A stretch of 64,000 bases of DNA from Candidatus Thermochlorobacter aerophilus. GTDB taxonomy: Bacteria; Bacteroidota; Chlorobiia; Chlorobiales; Thermochlorobacteraceae. Position numbers and translations under genes: made by a program. The stretch covers positions 103,886-167,885 of the forward strand of contig PHFL01000010.1 of the NCBI GenBank assembly GCA_002794105.1, given 5' to 3'. Below the pieces are notes generated by a model. The model saw nothing but the letters and a program-made list of their open reading frames with translations, ran no database searches and was not told where the DNA came from. Positions 28,105 to 38,243 of the stretch are shown in pieces (the first letter of the stretch is position 1; every line of letters starts with the position of its first letter).

Positions 28105-28647
28105 TCAAATCTCCTCAATTTTGATATTTGAATTTGTATAGATGCAAATCTCCGAAGCAATTTTAAGTGACTCTTCAACAATAGTGCGAGCATCTTTTTG
28201 AGTAGAGCGAAGTAGGGCACGTGCGGCTGCAAGCGCATACATGCCACCACTGCCAATTGCCACAATGCTATCTTCGGGCTCAATTACATCGCCAGTGCCA
28301 GAGATAATCAGCGCACGGTCGCAACTAAGCACCGCCAGCATGGCTTCCAAGCGGCGCAGGTATTTATCGGTCCGCCAATCTTTGGCAAGCTCTACGGCGG
28401 CACGCTCAACTTTGCCACTATGGGCTTGCAGTTTTTCGTCAAAGCGTTCCAAAAGTGTGAGCGCATCAGCAGTAGCGCCCGCAAAGCCAGCCAAAATTTT
28501 GCCACCCAGCATGCGCCTGACTTTCGAAGTCGAATGCTTCAAGATGGTATTGCCCAGTGTCATTTGCCCGTCGCTGCCTAAGGCAGCTCTACCATCTCGC
28601 AATACGCCAAGGACTGTGGTGGCATGGAGTTGAAGTTGCTGTCTCAC
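28105..28647 (-). CDS. hslV: HslV peptidase subunit
   Basis: A threonine peptidase of the proteasome beta family that works with HslU. The catalytic threonine is the first Thr of [20 protein letters not shown] choose the GTG start at 28647, which gives 180 residues (the family length) with a nine-residue propeptide before Thr10; an AGGAGT site lies about 14 bases upstream. The open frame extends to an ATG at 28749, but those 34 extra residues have no family counterpart. Other conserved segments are [33 protein letters not shown] and [16 protein letters not shown]. Confidence 0.93.
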   Translation of the reverse strand: MRQQLQLHATTVLGVLRDGRAALGSDGQMTLGNTILKHSTSKVRRMLGGKILAGFAGATADALTLLERFDEKLQAHSGKVERAAVELAKDWRTDKYLRRLEAMLAVLSCDRALIISGTGDVIEPEDSIVAIGSGGMYALAAARALLRSTQKDARTIVEESLKIASEICIYTNSNIKIEEI

Positions 28648-28878
28648 AGTAGTTAAAGTTACTCCTTTACTTTTAATTCCGAAGAATTTTGTTGTGTAAA
28701 AGGCCCCAAATTTACACAAATCTTTCTGCATGAAAGCAACTCTTTGCATAAAAATTTGCTAAGTGCAAAAAATCGCAAGTTGTAGGCGGTGCGGAATTTG
28801 GAGGTCTGGGACGCAATGCGTAGATTACCCTACAGCAATCATGTTTTCTGACCCGACCTTGAAAACAGAGGAGCAAAA

Positions 28879-29664
28879 ATGAATACCTACCATTTTCCGC
28901 CGAAGCATTGGCTTGAATTGCCGAACTTTCTGTCTGCTGAAGAGTTCAAAAACTTGCCGCCAAACGCAAATACATGCATCATCATTGAAGGTATGCCCTA
29001 TGCAGGGCGCCATACACAGGCGCAGGTAATGAGCGAAGAATTGAACTTGCCAAAATTTGCTTTTTCCGAGTGGGTAACAAAGTATCCGCCCGAAAACGAC
29101 GAGGAGCGGCAAATCATTGCAGAATGCTTACGCAATGGCGTGTATTTGCCCGATAACCTGCGCAATAAAGTTGCCGATTGGGCACTGCATGAATTTTATG
29201 ACAAACGCCATACCGAAGACGAATACTACAACCGTCCATTCATCATGGTCGGCTACCCACGCACACTTGAGCAAGCCAAGCACTTTCAGCGGTTTTTGGA
29301 AACGCGTCGCATTTATGCTCTGGTCGCAGTCATTGAAATTAATTCCCAAGAAGCACGGCGACGCATGAGCGAAAGCACCGTCAAACGCATCGGACATGAG
29401 AGCGATAAGCTGCCAGAAGTTCAACTCATTCGCTTGGGTGAGTATTTCCTCAAAACTCACGGATACCTCAAGTGGCTGCTACTAACTGGCAAAGCCACAG
29501 GCTTCAAAACCTGCCTTGACCGCAGCGAATACGAACGGCGTAAGCATGAGTTTTCCGAAGTGATAGATAGAGGCGATTATGTGGTGCTCTCACGGCAAGA
29601 TGTGTCCAACATGATTATGAAATTCTTAGGAATGTTTCACTTCGTGCAGTATTGCGGTGCATGA
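28879..29664 (+). CDS. Adenylate-kinase-like protein with degenerate P-loop
   Basis: A 261-residue protein resembling adenylate kinase: the P-loop region reads GMPYAGRHTQA at residues 38-48 where active enzymes have GxPGxGKGTQ, and GYPRTLEQAKHFQRFL matches the AMP-binding GFPRT motif. The P-loop lysine is replaced by Arg44 and the following Gly by His45. The N-terminal 30 residues are an extra segment (HFPPKHWLELPNF). ATP binding or catalysis is therefore doubtful; it may be a regulatory pseudo-kinase or a nucleotide sensor. It diverges from hslV and precedes the penicillin-binding protein gene. Confidence 0.72.
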   Translation: MNTYHFPPKHWLELPNFLSAEEFKNLPPNANTCIIIEGMPYAGRHTQAQVMSEELNLPKFAFSEWVTKYPPENDEERQIIAECLRNGVYLPDNLRNKVADWALHEFYDKRHTEDEYYNRPFIMVGYPRTLEQAKHFQRFLETRRIYALVAVIEINSQEARRRMSESTVKRIGHESDKLPEVQLIRLGEYFLKTHGYLKWLLLTGKATGFKTCLDRSEYERRKHEFSEVIDRGDYVVLSRQDVSNMIMKFLGMFHFVQYCGA

Positions 29665-29766
29665 AGCAAAGCATTCCCTTTAGGCAGAATGTTAGCAGTC
29701 TGAAGTCGCACTTGCACAGCATCGCAGCAGGACGCATGCGCGCTGAAAAAACCGGGAAGGCAAAAC

Positions 29767-32175
29767 ATGAAACGAAAGCTGACGTGGGTAGGGCTTGCGC
29801 TAGTGCTCTTTCCGGTGCTGTATGTGCTGTGCCCAATCTCCAAAGCGGAAATTGAGCAAAAAGCCTCGCATTCAATACGTATCTACGACCGCCATGGGCT
29901 ACTGCTGCGAGAAGTGCTCAGCGATGAAGCTGGCACAGCGCGACGAGTCTCGCTTAAAGACTTGCCACAATACGTCATTCAAGCCACCATTGCGATTGAG
30001 GACAAAAATTTCTACTCACATTTTGGCATTGATATTGGGGCAAGTCTGCGTGCGGCATGGCAAAATTTCAAAGCGGCGCGCGTAGTCTCGGGCGCAAGCA
30101 CCATTACGCAACAGACGGCACGATTGGTGCTGGGCATCGGTCGTGGCGCCATCCAGAAAATTTGGGCAACGCTCTTTGCCTTGCGCATGGAGCTCTACCT
30201 CAGCAAAGATGAAATTCTCACCGAGTATTTCAATCGAGCGCCATACGGCAATCAGACCTTTGGCATTGCCGCAGCGGCGGAACGATATTTTCAAAAGTTG
30301 CCCTCTCAACTGACACTGGCGGAAGCAGCACTGCTGGCAGGTTTGCCGCAATCGCCCTCACGCTACAACCCCTTTCACGCCTTAGCAAAAGCAAAAAAGC
30401 GCCAAGAAGAAGTGCTGCGAAGAATGCACGCGCTTGGATTTATTAGCGAAAACGAACTGCACGACGCACTGGCTCAACCGATTGATATTGCTGCTGCAAA
30501 ACGTGCCTTTCTTGCCCCACATTTTGTAGATGCCGTGTTGGAGCGCGTGGCACAGTCAGGCAAGGCGCGTCCAGCAGAAATTCACACCACGCTGGAGTGG
30601 CATCTGCAAGAGGTTTGCGAAAAATGCCTAAGTGAACAACTGTGCCGCCTGCGAGGACACAATGTCACCAACGGCGCAATCGTCGTCATGGATAACCACA
30701 CGGGCGACATTTTGGCAATGGTTGGTTCAGCCAACTATTTCAATGAAGAAATTGATGGTGCATACAACGGCGCACTCGCAGCACGGCAGCCGGGGTCGGC
30801 ACTGAAACCTTTCACCTACGCTTTGGCGCTCGAAAAACAAATGACGCCCGCCACAATTTTGCCCGACCTGCCACTCTCTTTCCCCGTAGAGCGTGAAGAG
30901 GCTCAAGCTGGACAAGAGACATTCTTTCCGCAAAATTTTGACAAGAAATTTCATGGACCTGTGCGCCTGCGCCAAGCCTTAGCCTGCTCATACAATGTGA
31001 CCGCAGTAAAAGTGCTCGAAAGTGTGGGCGTAGAAAATCTTTACACCCTGCTCAAATCGCTAGGCTTTACCACGCTCACCAAAGACCAACGACACTACGG
31101 ACTGGGACTGACACTGGGCAACAGTGAAGTGCGACTCTTAGAAATGGTGCGTGCCTACACTATTTTCGTGCGCGCAGGACGATTCTTGCCAGAACGCATG
31201 ATTGCCTTTACAGTAAGCCCCCATGGCGATACTACACACATCCCCATCGCCTCGCCCAGTGAAAAGCGCTACATTTCGGCAGAAGTAGCTTACCTGATTG
31301 CAGACATTTTGAGCGATAATGCCGCCCGACGACCAGCCTTCGGCGCAAATTCCGTCTTGCGTTTTCCGTTCGCTACGCTGTGCAAAACAGGCACAACCAA
31401 AGACTACCGCGACAATTGGGCATTTGGCGTAACTGAAGACTTCACGGTCGGCGTCTGGGTCGGAAACTTTGATGGCACGCCCATGCAGAATGTCTCCGGC
31501 GTCGATGGCGCCGGTCCAGTCATGCGCGACGTGATGATGCATCTGTTCAAAATGTATCCTGACAAAGTAGGCTTTCAGAAAGCCAAATTTGATATGCCAG
31601 CGGGCATGAAGGTGCTTAAGATATGTCCGCTTTCAGGAGAATTGGCGGGCGAACACTGTCCCAGCGCAATTGAAGAGGTCTTTATTGCCGATAAGCGACC
31701 GAAAAAAACATGCACCATTCACCGAATGTTCAAGATAGATGTGCGGAACGGTCTTTTAGCCACAGAACACACGGCACGAGAATTTGTAAAAGAGATGCTC
31801 TTTGAAAATTACCCGCCAGAGTATCAAGAATGGGCAATCAGTCAGCATAAGCCGCTGCCACCAAAGCAATTTTCCATGCTGGATGATTCACTGCACCTTG
31901 CACGCAATGAGAAACTGCAAATTACCTACCCCATCGATAACATGATTTTCGCAATAGACCATGACTTGCGCTCGGACTATCAAGCCGTAGTGTTTGCGGC
32001 ACTCGCACCAGCAACCGCCGACACGGTAAAATGGATATTGAACGGAGAACAGTTAGGCGAAACCATCGGACCAGTGCATCGATGGCTATGGCGCTTGCAA
32101 AGCGGAACCTACCGCTTAGAGGTCGTAGCTGGCAAAGAATGCAGTGCGCCAGTGTGCTTCAGGGTGATTGATTGA
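29767..32175 (+). CDS. pbpC: Penicillin-binding protein 1C
   Basis: An 802-residue bifunctional class A-type PBP of the PBP1C family. After a signal anchor (about residues 5-20) comes a GT51 glycosyltransferase (ATIAIEDKNFYSHFGID and GASTITQQTARL), then a transpeptidase with SxxK in RQPGSALKPF, SYN in CSYNVTAVKV and KTGTTKDYRDNW. The C-terminal domain (about 700-802) is the PBP1C-specific BiPBP_C module. It polymerises and cross-links peptidoglycan. An alpha-2-macroglobulin gene follows 21 bp later, as in E. coli (pbpC-yfhM), suggesting the two proteins act together in envelope repair. Confidence 0.95.
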   Translation: MKRKLTWVGLALVLFPVLYVLCPISKAEIEQKASHSIRIYDRHGLLLREVLSDEAGTARRVSLKDLPQYVIQATIAIEDKNFYSHFGIDIGASLRAAWQNFKAARVVSGASTITQQTARLVLGIGRGAIQKIWATLFALRMELYLSKDEILTEYFNRAPYGNQTFGIAAAAERYFQKLPSQLTLAEAALLAGLPQSPSRYNPFHALAKAKKRQEEVLRRMHALGFISENELHDALAQPIDIAAAKRAFLAPHFVDAVLERVAQSGKARPAEIHTTLEWHLQEVCEKCLSEQLCRLRGHNVTNGAIVVMDNHTGDILAMVGSANYFNEEIDGAYNGALAARQPGSALKPFTYALALEKQMTPATILPDLPLSFPVEREEAQAGQETFFPQNFDKKFHGPVRLRQALACSYNVTAVKVLESVGVENLYTLLKSLGFTTLTKDQRHYGLGLTLGNSEVRLLEMVRAYTIFVRAGRFLPERMIAFTVSPHGDTTHIPIASPSEKRYISAEVAYLIADILSDNAARRPAFGANSVLRFPFATLCKTGTTKDYRDNWAFGVTEDFTVGVWVGNFDGTPMQNVSGVDGAGPVMRDVMMHLFKMYPDKVGFQKAKFDMPAGMKVLKICPLSGELAGEHCPSAIEEVFIADKRPKKTCTIHRMFKIDVRNGLLATEHTAREFVKEMLFENYPPEYQEWAISQHKPLPPKQFSMLDDSLHLARNEKLQITYPIDNMIFAIDHDLRSDYQAVVFAALAPATADTVKWILNGEQLGETIGPVHRWLWRLQSGTYRLEVVAGKECSAPVCFRVID

Positions 32176-32196
32176 AATTCTACAAACTTAAAACAT

Positions 32197-35100
32197 ATGC
32201 CCACCATGTTTAGAGTGTCAGCGTTTCGGGTAGTGATTCTTCTCTGTGTATGCGTGTTGGTGTCATGCAAAAAAGACGATGGAGGATTTGCGCCATTTGA
32301 AGCAGGGCAACTCGGTGCACTAAGCACAGAGGAAAAAGCTCCAGCATTGGCAGCAGAGAAACTGGAGGTGCTTGCCGCTACACCAAAGGGAGAAGTCAGC
32401 TCAATCAGCGAGGCACAGACCATTGCAGTAATTTTTAACCAGCCGATGGTAGAGGTCAGTGAAGAGACACAAACAGAGAAAAACACAGGACCGCTAAAGT
32501 TTGAGCCAGAGGTCAATGGCAAGTATCGATGGCTGGGCTCACGCACGCTCATCTTTTCGCCAAGCGATACGCTGAGGCTTGCAACCACCTTCAGGGTAAC
32601 TGTGCCGAAAGGTCTGAAAGCCCTATCTGGCAAAGAGTTGCAAGAAGACTATACCTTCGAATTTACCACGCTGCGCGTTGGACTTGTGCGAATTGAGCCA
32701 ACTTATCGGGTCAGATTGGAAGATGAGATTATACTTGGCTTCAATCAGTCTGTCACGCCAGATGTCGCCAAAAAAATCACGCTAAGGACGGAGAGCGGTA
32801 GTGAGGTCAAATTCACGGTGCGGCAGCTGTCGCAAGCCGATATGCAAAAGAAAATGCAGGACTATCGAGAAGCCCAGCGATATGAACCTTTTTACATGCT
32901 GTGCAACTTTCGCGCAAATGAAGTGCTCTGGCTAAAACCTGCCGCACTGCAGCCAAGCGAAAAATATGTGATAGAGTTCGAAAAATCCACCGCAGAAAAA
33001 CAAGCCTTTAGGTTTGCCACTTTTGAAAAATTCGAGTTTAAAGGCAAGCTCGAGCAGAGCATCCTGCCAAGTGAGGCAGTGACCATAGAGTTTTCAAACC
33101 CTGTGTTGCGCAAAGAATTGCTCAAGCATCTGTCGCTCGGCGAAAAAATCGACTCCATGTATCTGCATAGCGATGACGACTACACCAGTTCCTACCATGA
33201 GCTCTACTTGGGCTTCAAGCCGGCAACCGAATACACCATTACGATTTCAAAAGAGCTTGCTGACGAATTTGGCAACAAACTGGGGAAAGAGGTGCGCATC
33301 AAGGTCAAGGTGGGTGATTATCCAGAAAGCGTAAAGATTCCAACAGGCTACTTGGTCATAGAAAGTGACTTGCCCTTTCTTGAAGTGCGCGCAATGAACA
33401 AAGCCCGTGCAGAAATTGAACTGGCAAAGATGTCCGAAGAAGAGGTCATGAAAATCAATCCATACGCCTACTACGATGAGGAAAATAAGCCGATAAGCAA
33501 AGTGCCTGCAGGATTACGCAGTTTCCCCATATCGTTTCAGAATCGGAAAAATCGGTTGAGTGTAGAGCCTGTAGATTTGCGCAGTGCGCTGCAGGATAGT
33601 CCCTCTGGTTTCGTATTTGCACAGATAAAAGGGTCATACTACGACTCATACACTAAAACCACTCAACATCATTATCAGCGTGCCTTGATTCAAGTAACGC
33701 CATTTGCGGTAACTGCAAAGCATAGCGCATCGGGCTCACTGGTGATGGTAACACGGCTCAAGGATGCAAACCCAGTAGCTGGGGCAACTGTGAAAGCCTA
33801 CCTGCAAAACGGTTCATTTGCTTGGAGTGGCACAACCAATGCGCAAGGTGTCGCACAACTACCAGAGTTAAAACAAACCCCATACTACATCTTCGTTGAG
33901 CAAGGCGGCAATGTCGCCTACACCACACTTTCTTTTTCAGAGGGAATTGAGCCCTATCGGTTCAATATCAGTGGTAATAACGGGGTGTATGAGTATGATG
34001 AAGAGATGGGCGGAAGTAAAAAAGATACACGCACAGGTAGCATCTTCACGGAAAGGGGATTGTATCGTGCGGGCGAGACGGTCTATTTCAAGGGCACGGT
34101 GCGCGAATACCGAAACGGCAAATGGATGGTGCCAAAGCAACGCAATTACTACTTGCTCATCAAAAACAGTCGTGATGAACCCATACTCACTCGCAAGGTT
34201 ACGCTAAGCGCAGACTTTGGCGCATTCGATGACTCCGTAAAAATTGCATCAACGGCACCGTTGGGCTACTACACGATTGCGCTCAAGGAAGATAGTGGCG
34301 AATCAATTTATCCAGCAGTGGTGAGAGGTAGCTTTCGTGTAGAAGCGTATCGACCTGCGACCTTTAGCGTCAAGGTGAGTCCAGAGAAAAACTATGTCGT
34401 CAACGGCGAGGAAATCAGAGCCACAATTGAAGGACGCTATTTGTTTGGTGCGCCTATGGTAGGCGATAAGGTCAACTGGTCTATTCAACGAATGCCGATA
34501 AACTATATCACGTTTGAAGGATTTGAAGGCTATGCCTTCGGCAAAACCGTGCGATACGATGAGCGAAATGAAGACGAAACAGGCTTCATCGTGGCATCAG
34601 GTTCAGGTAGCATTGACAATTTGGGACAATTCAAGCTTTCCCAAAAACTTAACGTCAAGTCAGCAATGCCGGCAACGCTGACGATTGAAGCGACCGTAAC
34701 ATCGCCGTCGCGTCAAGCAATTTCGGAGCGTGCAAGTATCCGACTGCATCCAGCCGAATTTTACATCGGCTTGAAGCCAAAGACCATATTTGCTAAGGAA
34801 AACGAGGCGTTGCCTGTGGAGGTCATTTCGGTCTCGCACGAAGGCAAGCCGCGCAGTGAAAAAGTCGTGGTAGAGCTGGTGCAGCGTCAGTGGGTATCGG
34901 CGAAGCGTGTAACGGTAGGCGGGCGCTTTGAATGGGCATCAGAGCCGGTGGACTCGATGATATTCAGGCAGGAAATTACCACGAAAGAACGAGACCCCGT
35001 AACGGTGTCTCTGCCAATTAAGGGCGCAGGCTTTTATCTGATTCGTGCCGAAGGCAAAGACAAAAATGGAAATAGCGCACGCAGTGAAACCTATTGCTAT

Positions 35101-37956
35101 GCGTCAGGCATAAGCTATGCCGCATGGGAGCGCCGAGATGATGACCGCATCGAGCTCGCTGCTGATAAAAAAACCTACAAACCAAACGAGACGGCAACGC
35201 TCTTTGTGCAATCGCCCTACGAGACGGCAACCGCCTTGCTGACCGTTGAGCGTGATGGCGTCTTGGAGTATCGCCAGTTCGAGCTCAAAGGCACGGCGCC
35301 ATCGGTGCAACTGCCTATCAAGCCAGAGTATCTCCCGAACGTGTTCGTTTCCGTGATTCTGCTCAAAGGCAGAACTGCACCGCCCGGTCAGTTTAAGGAT
35401 GGGGATTTTGGCAAACCTTCGTTCAAAATTGGATACACCGAACTGCGAATCGATGCGTCTTCCAAACGCTTGACCGTGGAAATTAAGCCCAACAAGAAAG
35501 AATTTCGTGTTGGCGAAAATGTTGAAGTCGAGCTGACGGTCAAAGATGCACAAGGGCAGGGTGTGCGTTCGGAACTGACGCTTGCCGCCGTCGACGCCGG
35601 AGTCTTGAACCTCATTGGATACACATTCCCGAACATCTTCGAAGAGTTTTATGCCAAGCGTGGGCTGGCGGTGCAAACGTCAGTCAATGTGGTGCATCTG
35701 ATAGACCAGCGCAATTATGGCAACAAAGGCGAAACTCGCGGCGGTGACAAAGGCGGTGATGGCACGGGCGGATTTCTTTTCCGTAAAGATTTCCGAGTAA
35801 CGCCCTACTGGAATCCCAAAATTCTCACCGATGCAAACGGCAAAGCCAAAATTAGCTTCAAACTGCCCGATAACTTAAGCACCTTTCGGCTGATGGCATT
35901 TGCACAGACGGTGGACATGTTCGGCAAGGCGCAAGCCGATATTCTGACCACACAGCCACTGGCAATGACTGCCGCGTTGCCACGCTTCGTGCGCATCGGC
36001 GACAAGTTTGAAGCTGGCGTGGTGGTGACCAACAACACAGACCAAAAGACAACCGTTACCATATCTGCTGCCGTGCAAGGCTTGAAGTTTGTCGGAGAAG
36101 GCAAAGAAAAACTCACGCTGGAGCCGCATGCCTCCAAAGAAGCGCGCTTTCGTTATGAAGCAGAAGTAGAAGGCAATGCCACATTCGGATTTACCGCAGA
36201 AAGCGATGCGGGCTATCGTGATGCACTCAAAATTTCTATTCCAGTGCAAACGCCCTACATCAAAGAAACACTTGCACTCGTTGGTTCAACAGAAAGTACA
36301 CAAACCGAAATTGTCAAAATCCCAAAAGCTATTTACCCGAATGTGGGAGAGATTTCAGTGCAAACGTCTTCAACGGCATTGGTCGGACTGCGCGAAGCTA
36401 TCAGATATGTCTTTGAGTATCCCTACGGCTGTTTAGAGCAGCGCGTATCGGGCGTTTTGCCCTACTTAGTTGCAAATGACTTAATCGAGACCTTTGAGCT
36501 AAAAACCAAAGCTGATACTGCACAAGGTGGATACAAAGCCGTCGTCGAAAAAACGCTGGCAGAGTTTGAAAAATATCGTATCCCGTCAGGTGGATTTGGC
36601 TACTGGCCGCAACTACAACAGCCTAACGACTATGTTTCGGTATATGCAACATATGCGCTCACGCTGGCAAAGCTCAACGGTTTCAAGGTCGAGGCGGCTT
36701 TGCATCGACACGGTATAGAGTATCTAAAACGCATCTTGCGCCACACCGATGAGACATACTTCGGCTACTACTCCACAAGCATTGTGAAAGCCTTTGCGCT
36801 CTACACACTTGCGCTCAATAGTGAATTCGATAACTCCATGGCTGAAAAGCTTTATCAAGAGCGAGCCAAACTGCCGCTGGAAGCCAAAGCGTATCTGCTG
36901 CGTGCCTTGGCGTGGCAAGCCGCCTCGCCAGCATTAGCCAGCGTCGGGAGTGTAGGTGCTGCGAGCAATCGTCGTGAAATGCGTATCAGCGAACTCTCAC
37001 GCGAGATGATGAACCTTGCAAAGGTGCAAAACGCAACCGCACACTTCGAGGATGGTTCAAGGAAGAGTTGGATTTGGACCTTCAGCTCGCCTGTAAAAAT
37101 TACGGCGGCTGTGCTACAAGCCTTGCTGGAAGCCAATCAGGACAAGGAGCTTGCAGAGAAAGTCGTAACATGGCTACTGCAATCGCAACGCAACGGTCGA
37201 TGGGCGAACACTCAAGAAAATATCTTTGTGCTGCAAGCTCTCAATACATACTTTCGCAAGTATGAGGGTGAGACGCCTGATTTCAGGGCGAAAGTAACAC
37301 TGGCGGCAAAAACTTTGGTTGAAGAAACCTTCAAAGGTCGCTCGCTGAAGGCGAAGGTGGCGTCAGAAAGCCTTGACAAATTTGCCAAAGGAGATGCGCT
37401 GGCGCTGACCATAAGCAAAGAAGGACAGGGCAAACTCTATTACGGCGTGCGGCTATCTTACTATCCGACCTATGCCCTTAGAGCAAGAGATAATGGCATT
37501 GCATTGCTCAAAAAAATTGAGCCGCTCTCGGCGTCAAAAACTAACAAAGGCGAAGTGGTAGCAGGCGACCTTGTCAAAGTAACCTTGCAAATTGCAGTGC
37601 CAGCAGAATTACACTTCGTAGCCATCAATGACCCACTTGCGGCAGGACTTGAAGCCATCAATCCAAGTCTGAGAACAGCGCCGACATTGCCAGACGAAAA
37701 CGAGTATGAAGGCGAAGGCAATGGCAGGGAGCAGGATGAAATGTTGCAATACAGCTTTGATTTTATTGAATTGCGAGACGACCGTGTAACGCTTTTTGCG
37801 CAGCGACTACCAGCGGGCTTGCATACTTTCACTTACTATGCGCGTGCAACGACATACGGCAATTTTGTCATGCCGCCCAGCTATGGTGAAGAAATGTATG
37901 AGCCTGAAGTGTATGGAAGAACGAGCACAGCACGCTTGCGCGTGGTTGCAAAGTAA
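32197..37956 (+). CDS. Bacterial alpha-2-macroglobulin lipoprotein with thioester
   Basis: A 1919-residue lipoprotein, lipobox near Val-Ser-Cys (Cys at residue 25), of the bacterial alpha-2-macroglobulin family. The internal thioester motif CLEQ is intact (Cys1412, Gln1415, within YPYGCLEQR), so it could trap and covalently link invading proteases. MG-type beta-sandwich domains fill residues 60-1200 and the thioester domain is followed by an alpha/alpha toroid and a C-terminal receptor-like domain. It lies 21 bp after pbpC. At 1919 residues it is longer than E. coli YfhM (about 1650). The likely role is periplasmic defence together with PBP1C repair. Confidence 0.95.
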   Translation: MPTMFRVSAFRVVILLCVCVLVSCKKDDGGFAPFEAGQLGALSTEEKAPALAAEKLEVLAATPKGEVSSISEAQTIAVIFNQPMVEVSEETQTEKNTGPLKFEPEVNGKYRWLGSRTLIFSPSDTLRLATTFRVTVPKGLKALSGKELQEDYTFEFTTLRVGLVRIEPTYRVRLEDEIILGFNQSVTPDVAKKITLRTESGSEVKFTVRQLSQADMQKKMQDYREAQRYEPFYMLCNFRANEVLWLKPAALQPSEKYVIEFEKSTAEKQAFRFATFEKFEFKGKLEQSILPSEAVTIEFSNPVLRKELLKHLSLGEKIDSMYLHSDDDYTSSYHELYLGFKPATEYTITISKELADEFGNKLGKEVRIKVKVGDYPESVKIPTGYLVIESDLPFLEVRAMNKARAEIELAKMSEEEVMKINPYAYYDEENKPISKVPAGLRSFPISFQNRKNRLSVEPVDLRSALQDSPSGFVFAQIKGSYYDSYTKTTQHHYQRALIQVTPFAVTAKHSASGSLVMVTRLKDANPVAGATVKAYLQNGSFAWSGTTNAQGVAQLPELKQTPYYIFVEQGGNVAYTTLSFSEGIEPYRFNISGNNGVYEYDEEMGGSKKDTRTGSIFTERGLYRAGETVYFKGTVREYRNGKWMVPKQRNYYLLIKNSRDEPILTRKVTLSADFGAFDDSVKIASTAPLGYYTIALKEDSGESIYPAVVRGSFRVEAYRPATFSVKVSPEKNYVVNGEEIRATIEGRYLFGAPMVGDKVNWSIQRMPINYITFEGFEGYAFGKTVRYDERNEDETGFIVASGSGSIDNLGQFKLSQKLNVKSAMPATLTIEATVTSPSRQAISERASIRLHPAEFYIGLKPKTIFAKENEALPVEVISVSHEGKPRSEKVVVELVQRQWVSAKRVTVGGRFEWASEPVDSMIFRQEITTKERDPVTVSLPIKGAGFYLIRAEGKDKNGNSARSETYCYASGISYAAWERRDDDRIELAADKKTYKPNETATLFVQSPYETATALLTVERDGVLEYRQFELKGTAPSVQLPIKPEYLPNVFVSVILLKGRTAPPGQFKDGDFGKPSFKIGYTELRIDASSKRLTVEIKPNKKEFRVGENVEVELTVKDAQGQGVRSELTLAAVDAGVLNLIGYTFPNIFEEFYAKRGLAVQTSVNVVHLIDQRNYGNKGETRGGDKGGDGTGGFLFRKDFRVTPYWNPKILTDANGKAKISFKLPDNLSTFRLMAFAQTVDMFGKAQADILTTQPLAMTAALPRFVRIGDKFEAGVVVTNNTDQKTTVTISAAVQGLKFVGEGKEKLTLEPHASKEARFRYEAEVEGNATFGFTAESDAGYRDALKISIPVQTPYIKETLALVGSTESTQTEIVKIPKAIYPNVGEISVQTSSTALVGLREAIRYVFEYPYGCLEQRVSGVLPYLVANDLIETFELKTKADTAQGGYKAVVEKTLAEFEKYRIPSGGFGYWPQLQQPNDYVSVYATYALTLAKLNGFKVEAALHRHGIEYLKRILRHTDETYFGYYSTSIVKAFALYTLALNSEFDNSMAEKLYQERAKLPLEAKAYLLRALAWQAASPALASVGSVGAASNRREMRISELSREMMNLAKVQNATAHFEDGSRKSWIWTFSSPVKITAAVLQALLEANQDKELAEKVVTWLLQSQRNGRWANTQENIFVLQALNTYFRKYEGETPDFRAKVTLAAKTLVEETFKGRSLKAKVASESLDKFAKGDALALTISKEGQGKLYYGVRLSYYPTYALRARDNGIALLKKIEPLSASKTNKGEVVAGDLVKVTLQIAVPAELHFVAINDPLAAGLEAINPSLRTAPTLPDENEYEGEGNGREQDEMLQYSFDFIELRDDRVTLFAQRLPAGLHTFTYYARATTYGNFVMPPSYGEEMYEPEVYGRTSTARLRVVAK

Positions 37957-37989
37957 CAAGTGTTGCAAATTGCATGAGAACCTAATTAG

Positions 37990-38180
37990 GCCATGTTGAC
38001 AAAGGTGTTGCGGCACTGTGCCGCACTCGTCTTTTGTCGTTATATTGTAGAACACAGATGTTTCTGCGCAATTTTTTTGGATGCTTCACTTCGTTCAGCA
38101 TGACAAAAGCGACAGTGTCATTCCGAGCGTAGCGAGGAATCCATTGTGGATGCTTCACTTTGCTCAGCACGACGACACAT
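37990..38180. repeat. Dispersed intergenic repeat, copy A
   Basis: A noncoding stretch with short motifs that recur at 44.76-44.95 kb: GCACTGTGCCGCACTCGTC followed by TTTTGTC near 38011-38037, TGTCATTCCGAGCGTAGCG (GAGGAATCC follows) near 38116-38142, and GGATGCTTCACTT twice. Such elements are typical of degenerate, dispersed intergenic repeats found in many copies in Bacteroidetes/Chlorobi genomes. No gene is encoded here. Confidence 0.6.
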
Positions 38181-38243
38181 TTGCAAGACATCGGGGCATA
38201 AGTCGATTCAATTCGTGTAACTAAAAATCTCACTGCGTTGAAG

